64,000 nt of DNA, from positions 1 to 64,000 of the forward strand of contig CAZTTH010000011.1 of the NCBI GenBank assembly GCA_964615975.1, given 5' to 3'. Positions 26,388 through 35,340 of the stretch are shown piece by piece; the first letter of the stretch is position 1; every line of letters begins with the position of its first letter. The notes below the pieces were generated by a model that was given only the letters and a program-made list of their open reading frames with translations, was not told where the DNA came from and searched no databases. Position numbers and translations under genes: made by a program. The DNA comes from CAZTTH01 sp964615975. Lineage in GTDB: Bacteria; Verrucomicrobiota; Lentisphaeria; JABSQK01; JAJFLO01.

Positions 26388-27653
26388 CTAGGATAACCCG
26401 CGACGAATTTGCGAGCCGGGGAAACGGATTTGAATGCGGTAGATTTTTTTTAATCGATTAACGATACAGTGAGTTTGAGGATCGAATTTTACTGGGACTT
26501 CCTCCTTATGCACGTCAATCACAGCGTGATAGCCGCGCTCGGAAAAAATGTCGATCAACATGCTCAGCGAGAGATCTTCATCAAAAACCGGGTCTTCGGA
26601 ATTGATTAATGCCAATCCGGATATTGCATGACGCATGATTATCGGCATGAATTTTTTGTGGATCAAGGCGATCACTTTTTCGAATAACGCGGTATGATTC
26701 GTTTCGTAATTATCAAGCCGTTCCACCAGTTCCTGTCGGGCATGTTGCACCAGTTGACTGGCGAGTGGCAGGTGTTTTATCCGGTCGAATGTGCCTTGGT
26801 CCAGTTCCAGCCGACTTTGATATTCCAATTCATTGAGGATGGCTTGCTGGACCTGGGTGAGAGTGTTGGATGCGTCAATGAAATGATAGTGGAAAATCTC
26901 CCGGAGGGATTTAAGTGCTTCATAGGTGGTTTCCTTAAATACGGCATAGCGTTTGCGCGCGGTTTCCTGGGAATAGTCAGTGGCCCGTTCTTCAAGCAGC
27001 TCTCCGACTCCCGACTCTTGCACGCGCAGATTATGATCACGTACCTGGCGGCCGCGATGCAGCTGCCGTTCGACACTCAATTTTTCATCAATGAAGAGAA
27101 GAACCAGATGGAATAAGGGTTGGCGGAAGTGAAAGTTGTTGTGGGTATTGCTGAATTCATTACGCAATTCAATAATCTTGTTGTAAAAGAGTTTCAAGCA
27201 TTCCACCTGAACCTTGGTGCGGGGAAATCCATCGACGATTGCGCCCGAAATATAGATCGGTTTCAATAATTCAGACATCAATAAACTGATAACTTCCCGA
27301 TCACCCACCATGGCCCCGGCATCCTTGGTGCGTTGTGCGTCTGGACTGGTGAGCAAGCTGCTGATGATGATTGGCGGCGCGGTAATGCTGCGGGTTTGAG
27401 AGATAAATGGGGTATTGGTCCCCTTTCCCGAACCCGGCGCACCACCCAGCCAGATGATTTCGCGTGGAAAGCGTAAATTCATTTTGCCATGGACCGCGAA
27501 TAAATCGCTCCAAATGCCATCAAAGATCAAATGGGCGTCTTTGATTTCCAGATCGGTAGAACGAGGTGGTTGTGCTGTCGCGGGTTTGTGATTGGGAATG
27601 GGCGTATTCGAATCAATCATTGGGTCTATCTCCAAGGTGTCAATATTCTTCAT
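26388..27653 (-). CDS. extended adenylate-kinase-like nucleoside monophosphate kinase
   Basis: 421 residues from ATG at 27653 (an in-frame TTG at 27686 would add 11). The P-loop is 'GGAPGSGKGTN' (about 70-80) and the NMP-binding hallmark 'IVDGFPRTKVQ' is at ~139-149. 'DHNLRVQESG...ERATDYS...ARKRYAVF' corresponds to the LID region of adenylate kinases. It departs from a normal ~215-residue enzyme by a 60-residue N-terminal extension and about 150 residues after the kinase core ('LVERLDNYETNHTALFEKVIALIHKKF' and onward) with no recognised domain. It probably phosphorylates a nucleoside monophosphate; the extension may be regulatory. It stands alone. Confidence 0.75.
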   Translation of the reverse strand: MKNIDTLEIDPMIDSNTPIPNHKPATAQPPRSTDLEIKDAHLIFDGIWSDLFAVHGKMNLRFPREIIWLGGAPGSGKGTNTPFISQTRSITAPPIIISSLLTSPDAQRTKDAGAMVGDREVISLLMSELLKPIYISGAIVDGFPRTKVQVECLKLFYNKIIELRNEFSNTHNNFHFRQPLFHLVLLFIDEKLSVERQLHRGRQVRDHNLRVQESGVGELLEERATDYSQETARKRYAVFKETTYEALKSLREIFHYHFIDASNTLTQVQQAILNELEYQSRLELDQGTFDRIKHLPLASQLVQHARQELVERLDNYETNHTALFEKVIALIHKKFMPIIMRHAISGLALINSEDPVFDEDLSLSMLIDIFSERGYHAVIDVHKEEVPVKFDPQTHCIVNRLKKIYRIQIRFPGSQIRRGLS

Positions 27654-27886
27654 CCGGAACTTCACACCCCTTACTAATAATCTCAAGGTCTAAATTAACC
27701 AAGTCATAGATGTGAGATAATGATTGGTGAAAAGTTGTAGGATGACGGGAGACGCCAGCACAAAAAATAATTTTAAAAATGTTTGCATCTGGTTTTCATG
27801 TGTTATTTTCATAAGTGTTTATTAGCTGGGAAATAGCTAAGTCCATTAATCAAATAACGTTCTAAACCAGGAAGGAGTAATGCGGT

Positions 27887-28063
27887 ATGAAGGCAAGTTT
27901 TTATGATGTCAAGAAAAGAGCGAAAGTTGAATCAACCGTTACCGAAAAAGTAAAGTATGGCAACAAAGGCAAGGAGCGTTTCGCATTCCGGGCAAAAACT
28001 GCTGATGGTCGCAGTTTAACGAGATTTGTTAGCAAAGCCGAATGGGAAAAAGCTAAAATTTAA
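27887..28063 (+). CDS. small basic protein, 58 aa, uncharacterised
   Basis: An ATG at 27887 follows GGAAGGAG at 27870-27877 and opens 58 codons to TAA at 28061-28063. The product is lysine/arginine-rich, begins 'MKASFYDVKKRAKVE' and ends 'DGRSLTRFVSKAEWEKAKI'. The strong ribosome site, coding-like codon use and a regular alternation of charged and aromatic residues argue for a real gene. I do not recognise a family with confidence; the alternating pattern suggests a small all-beta fold. A structured region then lplA follow downstream. Confidence 0.65.
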   Translation: MKASFYDVKKRAKVESTVTEKVKYGNKGKERFAFRAKTADGRSLTRFVSKAEWEKAKI

Positions 28064-28141
28064 CTTCGTTTGGGGATCCGGCGATCAACCAAGATTAAAA
28101 CTCATAACACGCATTGAATTCCTAAACGGTTTTGTCGAAGT

Positions 28142-28228
28142 AAAAACTGGGTACTTTTTTAGCTCCTGAAGATGGGGAGATCTAACTCTTTGATTCTTCA
28201 AGAGATAAATAAGTGCCCAGTTTTTTTT
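28142..28228 (+). promoter_or_regulatory. structured leader / attenuator-like stem before lplA
   Basis: A 15-bp stem pairs AAAAACTGGGTACTT (28142-28156) with AAGTGCCCAGTTTTT (28211-28225), with one G-U pair, and its 3' arm runs directly into eight T. Inside the 54-base loop lies a second hairpin, CTCTT(T)GA / TCAAGAG at 28186-28204, and a weak CTCC/GGAG pairing at 28163-28179. It may be an intrinsic terminator for the 58-aa gene or a terminator-type control element for lplA, whose ATG lies six bases past the T-run. Confidence 0.45.
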
Positions 28229-28233
28229 ATGTC

Positions 28234-29247
28234 ATGATAACCAGTCTAACGATTTACCAAGCAATATCCACCGACATTTATCATAATTTGACGGCTGAAG
28301 AGATTTTGTGTCGGCAGATTGGCGACGACCAGATCAACTTGTTTTTATGGCGCAGTCAGAATGCCGTGGTGATAGGCAGGAATCAAAATCCCTGGATTGA
28401 ATGTCTGGGGATAATTCCGGGTAACCCGGGGTTTCAACTGGCGCGCCGGTCATCAGGAGGCGGGACTGTATATCATGATTCAGGCAATCTGAACTATTCC
28501 TTTATCTCAACCACTGAGAATTACGTTCAGGAAAGAAATTTCAGCATTATTCTTATGGCTTTACAATCGCTCGGCATTGCCGGTGTCAGTTGGGATCGCC
28601 GCCAGACCATGTGGTTGCAGGGAAAAAAAATCTCGGGGAATTCATTTCACTTCAGCAGGAATATCGCTTTGCATCATGGCACCTTGCTGATTAATGCGGA
28701 CTTGAATTGCCTGCGGGAAGTTTTGTCACCCACTCCCGGATTTGAATTCACTTCGCGCGCGGTTGCTTCGATTCCTGCTCCGGTTATAAATTTGACCGAA
28801 GTCATGCCGTATTTAACCGTTGATGAAGTTGCCGATTCCATCGCGCAAAGTTGTATCACAGCTTTTCCTTATTCTACCGTGAAGTCGAAGGCCGTAATCG
28901 ATTATTCAACGGCGGAATGGGATGCTTTCTATGCGAAATATTCCTCCCGGTCATGGATCTATGGAGAAACGCCCCGCTTTACCGTTCAATGGCATGAAGT
29001 GATGCCATCGGGCAGGGTAGAAGTGATGATGGAGGTTTCCCGTGGCAGGATATCCAAGGTTAGCTTATCATGTGAGCAAAATGATGAGCGGCTTTCAGTG
29101 ATGAATAATCATCTGCAAGCGGCTCTATTAGAGTGTGAATTTAATTCTTCTTCCATTGTCGAGAGAGTAAAAAAACAGATATCAAATTGTGCCTCGAATC
29201 ATTGCTTGTTTGAATTATTAACGGCGTTAACGCGCCGGGAGTTCTGA
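28234..29247 (+). CDS. lplA: lipoate--protein ligase
   Basis: 337 residues from ATG at 28234; the open frame extends to a GTG at 28213 inside the T-run stem, which I reject as a start. It attaches lipoate to E2/GcvH lysines with ATP. The BPL/LPL catalytic domain shows 'RRSSGGGTVYHDSGNLNYSF' (positions ~69-88) and the lysine loop 'LQGKKISGNSFHF'. The C-terminal accessory domain carries 'WIYGETPRFTV'. There is no good ribosome site directly upstream, so translation may depend on the leader structure. The cobalamin adenosyltransferase begins two bases after the stop. Confidence 0.9.
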   Translation: MITSLTIYQAISTDIYHNLTAEEILCRQIGDDQINLFLWRSQNAVVIGRNQNPWIECLGIIPGNPGFQLARRSSGGGTVYHDSGNLNYSFISTTENYVQERNFSIILMALQSLGIAGVSWDRRQTMWLQGKKISGNSFHFSRNIALHHGTLLINADLNCLREVLSPTPGFEFTSRAVASIPAPVINLTEVMPYLTVDEVADSIAQSCITAFPYSTVKSKAVIDYSTAEWDAFYAKYSSRSWIYGETPRFTVQWHEVMPSGRVEVMMEVSRGRISKVSLSCEQNDERLSVMNNHLQAALLECEFNSSSIVERVKKQISNCASNHCLFELLTALTRREF

Positions 29248-29249
29248 TT

Positions 29250-29798
29250 ATGTCAAAATCCAATCGCAGCATTACCACAAAGCAGGGAGACCAGGGATTG
29301 ACAAGATTATTTTCAGGGGAACAAATCAGCAAATCATCACCCCGGCCAGTTACCTACGGAGATCTAGATGAATTAATTTCTCAATTAAGTATTGCCCGGC
29401 TGTACTGCCGTCATTCTCAAATCAAAGACGAGATAGTGGATTTGCAACGCCAACTCTTTGTTGTCGGCTCTGAAATCGCCACCAATTCAGCATCACTTGA
29501 TAAACTTCCTCAACGTGTCGACCAGGCATTCCTCGATGTTCTTGATGCGCGAAGAACCACATGGGAAGATATGCTGACGCTCCCCAACGGTTTTATTATA
29601 CCTGGCGGAACCCTGGCGGCAGCCCATCTCCATGTTGCCCGCACCATTGCCCGACGCTGTGAGCGCAGGGTGGTCGCCTTGCATGAGCAGTGTTTGATTG
29701 ATAATCCAGTGATATTAATCTGGTTCAACCGGCTTTCGGATTATCTCTATCTGCTTGCCCTCAAGGAAGAAAATGAATTAACTTTGGTAAAAGAGTAG
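29250..29798 (+). CDS. ATP:cob(I)alamin adenosyltransferase, PduO type
   Basis: 182 residues. It makes adenosylcobalamin from cob(I)alamin and ATP. Family pieces are 'TTKQGDQGLTRLFSGEQISK' (ATP-binding N-terminus, canonical T+xGDxGxTxL), 'YGDLDELISQL', 'FIIPGGTLAAAHLHVAR', 'ARRCERRVVAL' and 'WFNRLSDYLYLLA' near the C-terminus. It is spaced two bases from lplA and is likely cotranscribed. No B12-dependent enzyme is visible in the window, so the use of the cofactor lies elsewhere. Confidence 0.9.
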   Translation: MSKSNRSITTKQGDQGLTRLFSGEQISKSSPRPVTYGDLDELISQLSIARLYCRHSQIKDEIVDLQRQLFVVGSEIATNSASLDKLPQRVDQAFLDVLDARRTTWEDMLTLPNGFIIPGGTLAAAHLHVARTIARRCERRVVALHEQCLIDNPVILIWFNRLSDYLYLLALKEENELTLVKE

Positions 29799-29853
29799 GG
29801 AGCGGGCCTGGAATCAGGTCTTTCGCTTATATGCTCCGAGTCAACCGCAATGA

Positions 29854-30831
29854 ATGTTAAGCAAAAATAAATTATTCATGAACGAAAACCATCTTCATGA
29901 TATCAGGTCATTTTTATCACACCTGAAAATTAGTTTTAGTTGTCAGCGAGCACTTGAATTTCATACGACGTTTCGGATAGGCGGTCCGTGTCCATTGCTG
30001 ATTCATTGTGCCGCTACCGATCATTTAATCGCGGTGATCAGATATCTGGCGCAGCACAATATTGATTATCTTGTCATTGGAGACGGGTCGAATATATTGG
30101 TGTCTGATACCGGCACAGCGATGGTGATGGTACACTGTGTCTCAGGCACGCCACAAATTATTCGCCAAAGCAATCAGTTGCGGGTCACTGCTTCCACCCG
30201 TTTCGACGACCTGGTGCAATATACCGTGGCAAACGGTATTGATAAGTTTTTCAATTGCTCCGGTATTCCCGGCACGGTGGGGGGGGCCATCGCGGGGAAT
30301 GCAGGCGCCTTCGGCTGGCAAATCGCTGATGCCTTGATTGGGTTGCAGATCATAGATCGTCAGGGGGAATTGCGAACGGTGTCAATGAGAGATTTGGGAT
30401 TCCGTTATAGACATTCCGATATCGGGAACTTAGGGTACACGATTTTAAACGCGGTATTTGCAGTTGCAACTGCCGATCATCACGATATAACCAGGGAACG
30501 TCAGCGGATATTGGCATTACGCCGCCAAAAACATCCCGATGTCAATGTGATCCCCACCGCGGGTAGTTTTTTCAAGAATATCGAGCCGACTTCGCAAGCT
30601 GAACGCCGTCAGGCAGCAGGTTATTTCCTGGAGTTGGCAGGCGCCAAGGACATGCGGGTAGGCGGGGCTGCGGTATTTACAAAACATGCGAATATCATCG
30701 TGCGGAATTCTCCGGATTGCACCGCACAGGATATCGCGGATTTATCCGTGATGATGTCCCAGGCAGTACGCAATAAGTTTGGCATTGAGTTACAACGCGA
30801 AGTAAAATTAGTGGGAAAATTTGACGAATAA
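29854..30831 (+). CDS. murB: UDP-N-acetylenolpyruvoylglucosamine reductase
   Basis: 325 residues; ATG at 29878 would give a slightly shorter form. It reduces UDP-GlcNAc-enolpyruvate to UDP-MurNAc with NADPH and FAD. FAD-binding features include 'TTFRIGGP', 'YLVIGDGSNILVSD', 'GIPGTVGGAIAGNAGAFG' and 'FRYRHSDIG'. The catalytic serine is in 'PTAGSFFKN' and the C-terminal Glu is in 'IELQREVKLVG'. This is the shorter type (IIa-like) MurB. It lies apart from the mraZ-murE cluster 7 kb downstream. Confidence 0.95.
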   Translation: MLSKNKLFMNENHLHDIRSFLSHLKISFSCQRALEFHTTFRIGGPCPLLIHCAATDHLIAVIRYLAQHNIDYLVIGDGSNILVSDTGTAMVMVHCVSGTPQIIRQSNQLRVTASTRFDDLVQYTVANGIDKFFNCSGIPGTVGGAIAGNAGAFGWQIADALIGLQIIDRQGELRTVSMRDLGFRYRHSDIGNLGYTILNAVFAVATADHHDITRERQRILALRRQKHPDVNVIPTAGSFFKNIEPTSQAERRQAAGYFLELAGAKDMRVGGAAVFTKHANIIVRNSPDCTAQDIADLSVMMSQAVRNKFGIELQREVKLVGKFDE

Positions 30832-30977
30832 TGAGTCTCCGGAACCGCGCTCGATTCATACCCTCGGTTCATCCCATTGATTAAACCAATCACGGGTTTA
30901 TTTCAGGCTCCCAGGTAGTAGATGGAGATAATAAATCCAAGAGACTAAAACCGAATAAATTGAAAGGTGAAAATCAC

Positions 30978-31855
30978 ATGAAGGCATTTATTACCGGCGG
31001 CGCCGGATTCATCGGCAGTCATCTTTGCGAAATTTTATTGCGGCGCGGCTGGCAGGTGCAGATCATTGATGATTTATCGACGGGGTCGAAGGATAATTTG
31101 TCGACATTTATTGACCATCCATCATTTCAGTATGCGATCGACACGGTTTTTAATGAAATGGTCCTGGATCGTCTGGTTTCCGAGTGCGACGTCATCTATC
31201 ATCTGGCGGCGGCAGTCGGTGTGGAGCTGATCGTAAAAAGTCCAGTGCATACCATCCGCACCAATGTGGGCGGCACAGATTGTGTGTTGAAGGCGGCCAA
31301 GCGTTACCATAAACCAGTGGTAATCGCCTCGACTTCGGAAGTCTATGGAAAAAGCGTCAAGATTCCCTTTTGCGAAGAAGATGACACGGTCAGTGGCCCG
31401 ACGACCAAGCATCGCTGGGCTTATGCCTGCTCCAAGGCGATCGATGAATTCGCGGCCTTCGCGATGGGCAAGGAAACCGGACAACCGGTATATGTTACCC
31501 GGTTATTCAACACGGTGGGAGTCCGGCAAAGCGGGCGATATGGCATGGTGGTGCCGCGTTTCATCAAGCAGGCGCTCACTGGTGATTCAATCACAGTTTA
31601 TGGTGATGGCAAGCAGTCGCGTTGTTTCTGCAATGTCATTGATGTGGCTCGGGCTCTCGCTGATTTACCGCAGTGCCCGGAAGCTATCGGCCAGGTAATC
31701 AATATTGGAAACAACGCTGAGATTACCATAAACGATCTTGCGGATAAAGTGAAAAATATCCTGGGCAGCAATTCTCCGGTAATTCATATCCCCTACCATG
31801 AAGCCTACGAGATGGGTTTTGAAGACATGCAGAGGCGCGTGCCTGCGCTGGCCAA
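30978..31855 (+). CDS. NAD-dependent epimerase/dehydratase, truncated by assembly gap
   Basis: I start at ATG 30978 after AGGTG; a TTG at 30960 is in frame but unlikely. 292 codons are readable before the N run. Hallmarks are 'FITGGAGFIGSHLCE' (NAD binding), 'IYHLAAAVGVELI', 'IASTSEVYG' and the catalytic 'YACSK' (Tyr/Lys). It resembles UDP-glucose 4-epimerase or UDP-glucuronate decarboxylase-like extended SDRs. The final ~20-30 residues fall in the gap. Polysaccharide precursor synthesis is likely. Confidence 0.88.
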
Positions 31856-31955
31856 NNNNNNNNNNNNNNNNNNNNNNNNNNNNNNNNNNNNNNNNNNNNN
31901 NNNNNNNNNNNNNNNNNNNNNNNNNNNNNNNNNNNNNNNNNNNNNNNNNNNNNNN
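31856..31955. other. assembly gap (100 N)
   Basis: Exactly 100 undetermined bases, the usual placeholder for a scaffold join of unknown length. It joins the end of an epimerase gene to the interior of leuS in the same frame by chance, creating an artificial 1146-codon fusion. Missing material should include the epimerase C-terminus, the intergenic region and the first ~40-50 codons of leuS. Confidence 0.98.
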
Positions 31956-34400
31956 AGTGGCGCTGGTTTGCATGTCGGCCATCCTGAGGGATACACCGCC
32001 TCGGATATCGTCTGTCGCTACAAACGCATGCGGGGATATAATGTCCTGCATCCGATGGGATGGGATGCCTTTGGGTTGCCGGCCGAGCAGTACGCGATTG
32101 AAACGGGCACTCACCCGGCCATCACGACACAAAAAAACATCGCCAATTTTCGCCGTCAGATCCAATCCCTGGGATTTTCGTATGACTGGGAGCGTGAGAT
32201 CGATACCACTGATCCCAACTATTTCCGATGGACGCAATGGATCTTTATTCAGCTTTATAACAAGGGTCTGGCTTATGTTGATGAAGTCCCGGTGAATTGG
32301 TGCCCGGCGCTTGGCACCGTTCTGGCGAATGAAGAAGTGATTGATGGCAAAAGTGAGCGTGGAAATCATCCCGTGTATCGCCGTCCAATGACCCAATGGA
32401 TGTTGAAAATTACCGAATATGCCGAACGCTTGTTAAGCGACCTGGAAACCTTGGATTGGCCTGCCGGGATCAAGGAAATGCAGCGCAACTGGATCGGGAA
32501 ATCGAGTGGCGCCGATGTCGATTTCAAGGTGGTCGACTCCGATGATATAATCCGCGTCTATACCACCCGGCCGGACACCTTGTTTGGTGCCACCTATATG
32601 GTCCTGGCGCCAGAGCACCCCTTGGTGGCCAGGTTGACATCCGCGTCAACTCAAACGCAGGTGTCCCGCTACCAGGAAGAAGCGGCGCGCAAATCAGATC
32701 TGGACCGCGGCGAGTTAAACCGGGAAAAGACCGGAGTTTTTATTGGCGCCCATGCGCTCAATCCGGTAAATAATGAACCGATTCCCATCTGGATCAGCGA
32801 TTATGTGATGATGGGGTATGGGACCGGCGCCATCATGGCAGTGCCCGCGCATGATCATCGTGATTTTGAATTTGCCAGCAAATTCAAGATTCCCATCCGG
32901 GCAATCCTTGCGCCGGACCCCGTTGCAGCTGCCAGAGATAATGTCTCGGTCGAAAGTGTTCTCCGGGGCGAAGCATGTTGGGCAGGAGAGGGGAGGGTGA
33001 TTAATTCGGCCAACAATTTTGGATTGGTTTTAAACGGGTTGACGGCTGCCGAGGCAAAGACTGCGACGATCGCATGGTTAACCGCCGGAGGGTTGGGCGC
33101 TGAAGCGACAAAATATAAGTTGCGCGATTGGTTGTTCAGCCGGCAGCGCTATTGGGGTGAGCCGTTTCCGGTGGTCTATGGAGATGACGGAACGATCGCG
33201 CTTCTCGATGAACGTGAATTGCCATTGACGTTGCCTGAAATTGATGATTATCAAGCAATCGGCACGGGGGAATCTCCGCTGGCAAAAGCGGGAAATTGGT
33301 TGAATTACACCGATCCCGTAACCGGACAAATTCGGCGGCGTGAAACTCATACCATGCCACAGTGGGCGGGGTCCTGCTGGTATTATCTGCGCTTTATCGA
33401 TCCGCATAACTCATCCAAGCCATGGGACCGGGAAAAGGAGAAATATTGGATGCCGGTCGATTTATACATCGGCGGCGCCGAACATGCCGTCCTGCATCTG
33501 CTATACGCCCGCTTCTGGCACAAGGTGTTATATGATCTGGGCTGGGTGAGCACCAACGAACCCTTTAGGAAATTGGTTAACCAGGGAATGATTTTGGGTA
33601 TTTCCTACAAGGATGAATCCGGCGTTCTGGTCGCGTCAGACAAGGTGATTGAGAAGGATGGCAAACACTTCCATGGCGACACCGGCGGAGAACTCAGTGA
33701 ATTTCCCGCTAAAATGTCGAAGTCGTTGAAAAATGTCATCAATCCGGATGATATCATCGCGGAATTCGGCGCCGATAGTTTCCGCCTGTATGAAATGTTC
33801 ATGGGGCCTTTGGAAGCGGTAAAGCCGTGGAACACCAATGGGGTTGAGGGAGTGCGGCGATTTCTGCATCGTTGCTGGCGGATGATTATCGATGAAGACG
33901 GCGGAATTGCCCGGGAAATAACCCATGATCCGCTGCCCGATAATTTGCGGCGGGTTTTGCATTATACGATCAAAAAGGTGAGCGATGACATTGAAAATCT
34001 TAGCTTCAATACCGCCATCAGTCAGATGATGATTTTTGTCAACGAATTCAGCGGGGCGCGGCAACGGAATCGGGATGCCATGGTGACTTTTGTCAAATTG
34101 CTGTCGCCGTTTGCGCCACATCTGGCCGAAGAGTTATGGGAAAAATTGGGACATACAGACACCCTGACCTATCAGTCCTGGCCGGAGTATCGCGAAGATT
34201 TCATCACCGTCGATGAGGTTGAAATTCTGGTGCAATTCTCAGGCAAACCCAAAGCGCGGATCATGATGGCGGTGGGAATCAGTATCGCGGAAATGCAGGC
34301 AATGGTTCTAGCACATCCGGAAGTAGCCATTCATCTCGGTGAGCGGCCGATAAAAAAGGTGGTTTGTGTTCCCGGTCGTCTGGTGAATATTTTGCAATAA
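31956..34400 (+). CDS. leuS: leucyl-tRNA synthetase (5' end missing in gap)
   Basis: 814 residues remain. The class I HIGH-type motif is 'LHVGHPEGYTASDIV' right at the gap edge, followed by 'NVLHPMGWDAFGLPAEQYA'. The CP1 editing domain includes 'TTRPDTLFGATYMVLAPEH' and 'YGTGAIMAVPAHDHRDFEFA'. The KMSKS loop is 'PAKMSKSLKNVINPDDII'. The C-terminal tRNA-binding region is complete to the stop. It charges tRNA-Leu. The N-terminal strand of the Rossmann fold lies in the gap. Confidence 0.95.
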   Translation, partial: SGAGLHVGHPEGYTASDIVCRYKRMRGYNVLHPMGWDAFGLPAEQYAIETGTHPAITTQKNIANFRRQIQSLGFSYDWEREIDTTDPNYFRWTQWIFIQLYNKGLAYVDEVPVNWCPALGTVLANEEVIDGKSERGNHPVYRRPMTQWMLKITEYAERLLSDLETLDWPAGIKEMQRNWIGKSSGADVDFKVVDSDDIIRVYTTRPDTLFGATYMVLAPEHPLVARLTSASTQTQVSRYQEEAARKSDLDRGELNREKTGVFIGAHALNPVNNEPIPIWISDYVMMGYGTGAIMAVPAHDHRDFEFASKFKIPIRAILAPDPVAAARDNVSVESVLRGEACWAGEGRVINSANNFGLVLNGLTAAEAKTATIAWLTAGGLGAEATKYKLRDWLFSRQRYWGEPFPVVYGDDGTIALLDERELPLTLPEIDDYQAIGTGESPLAKAGNWLNYTDPVTGQIRRRETHTMPQWAGSCWYYLRFIDPHNSSKPWDREKEKYWMPVDLYIGGAEHAVLHLLYARFWHKVLYDLGWVSTNEPFRKLVNQGMILGISYKDESGVLVASDKVIEKDGKHFHGDTGGELSEFPAKMSKSLKNVINPDDIIAEFGADSFRLYEMFMGPLEAVKPWNTNGVEGVRRFLHRCWRMIIDEDGGIAREITHDPLPDNLRRVLHYTIKKVSDDIENLSFNTAISQMMIFVNEFSGARQRNRDAMVTFVKLLSPFAPHLAEELWEKLGHTDTLTYQSWPEYREDFITVDEVEILVQFSGKPKARIMMAVGISIAEMQAMVLAHPEVAIHLGERPIKKVVCVPGRLVNILQ

Positions 34401-34551
34401 TCCTTGGTGATGATTGACGACAGTTGTCTCTGGTCTTGAGAATGGAGATTGTAGGCTGCGATGCCGGACAAACTGACGATAAAGTATCAACTTTTGACCG
34501 TAGAGATTAGATTAACCTAGACATTGGAAAAACGATTGGCAGGAATAAAAA

Positions 34552-35340
34552 ATGAATATATTGGTTATTGGCGATATCGTGGGCAAAGGGGGACGGCTGG
34601 CGGTTGTCAAGCATGTTCAGGAAATGAAACGAGAATGGCAATGTGGATTTTGTATTGCCAATGGGGAGAATATTGCGGGAGGCGCGGGAATGACCCTGGC
34701 CTGTGCCGAGGAATTGAAAACCGCGGGGGTTGATGTCATAACCACAGGAGATCATATCTGGGATCAAAAGGAATTCGTCCAGGATATTCATCGTTGCGGT
34801 TATGTATTGCGGCCTGCCAATTTTAATGCCATACAGCCTGGCAAGGGATTTGGGTTATACAATATTCCGATTGGCGGAATGATCGGGGTGGTGAATTTAA
34901 TTGGCAATGTTTTCATGAAAAAACACAGTGATAATCCGTTTGTCGCAGCCGATCGCATCATCACTGAACTGCGGCAACGCACCGCCATTATTTTTGTTGA
35001 CTTCCATGCCGAAGCCACCAGTGAAAAAATCGCCATGGGGCGTTATCTGGATGGTCGGGTGACGGCGGTTTTTGGAACCCATACCCATGTTCAAACCGCG
35101 GATGAAGAAATTTTTCCGGGCGGGACGGCGTATGTGTCGGATTTGGGTATGGTGGGCAGCAAAAATTCAATATTGGGGCGTGAAATCGATAGTGTCATAA
35201 AGGCTTTCGCCACCGGCATGCCCGGGCGCTTCAAGGTGGTGGAGAAAGAAATCGTAATCAACGGTGCCCTGGTGGATATCGATGTGAATAGCGGCCGGGC
35301 ACGTAAAATTTCCCGCTTTAGCCGCGATGTTTCAATATGA
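34552..35340 (+). CDS. YmdB-like metallophosphoesterase
   Basis: 262 residues. The N-terminus 'MNILVIGDIVGKGGR' supplies the first metal Asp, followed by 'IANGENIAGGAG' (Asn/Glu), 'TTGDHIWDQKEF', 'VDFHAEATSEK' and 'FGTHTHVQTADEEIFPGGT'. The order is diagnostic for the TIGR00282/YmdB family, whose Bacillus member hydrolyses cyclic nucleotides and affects biofilm formation. The substrate here is not deducible. Its stop overlaps the nrdR start by four bases (ATGA). Confidence 0.88.
   Translation: MNILVIGDIVGKGGRLAVVKHVQEMKREWQCGFCIANGENIAGGAGMTLACAEELKTAGVDVITTGDHIWDQKEFVQDIHRCGYVLRPANFNAIQPGKGFGLYNIPIGGMIGVVNLIGNVFMKKHSDNPFVAADRIITELRQRTAIIFVDFHAEATSEKIAMGRYLDGRVTAVFGTHTHVQTADEEIFPGGTAYVSDLGMVGSKNSILGREIDSVIKAFATGMPGRFKVVEKEIVINGALVDIDVNSGRARKISRFSRDVSI

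Noticed and set aside
26050..26391. 113-codon + strand frame with repeated SRLQPVPLF
   Set aside because: It is the translation of the palindromic repeat units in an intergenic region, with no domain or ribosome site.
28213..28233. GTG at 28213 as the lplA start
   Set aside because: It lies inside the 3' arm of the leader stem and the T-run; the ATG at 28234 gives a better family N-terminus.
30960..34400. Single 1146-codon epimerase-LeuS protein
   Set aside because: The frame passes through 100 N. The halves belong to two unrelated families, each lacking one end.
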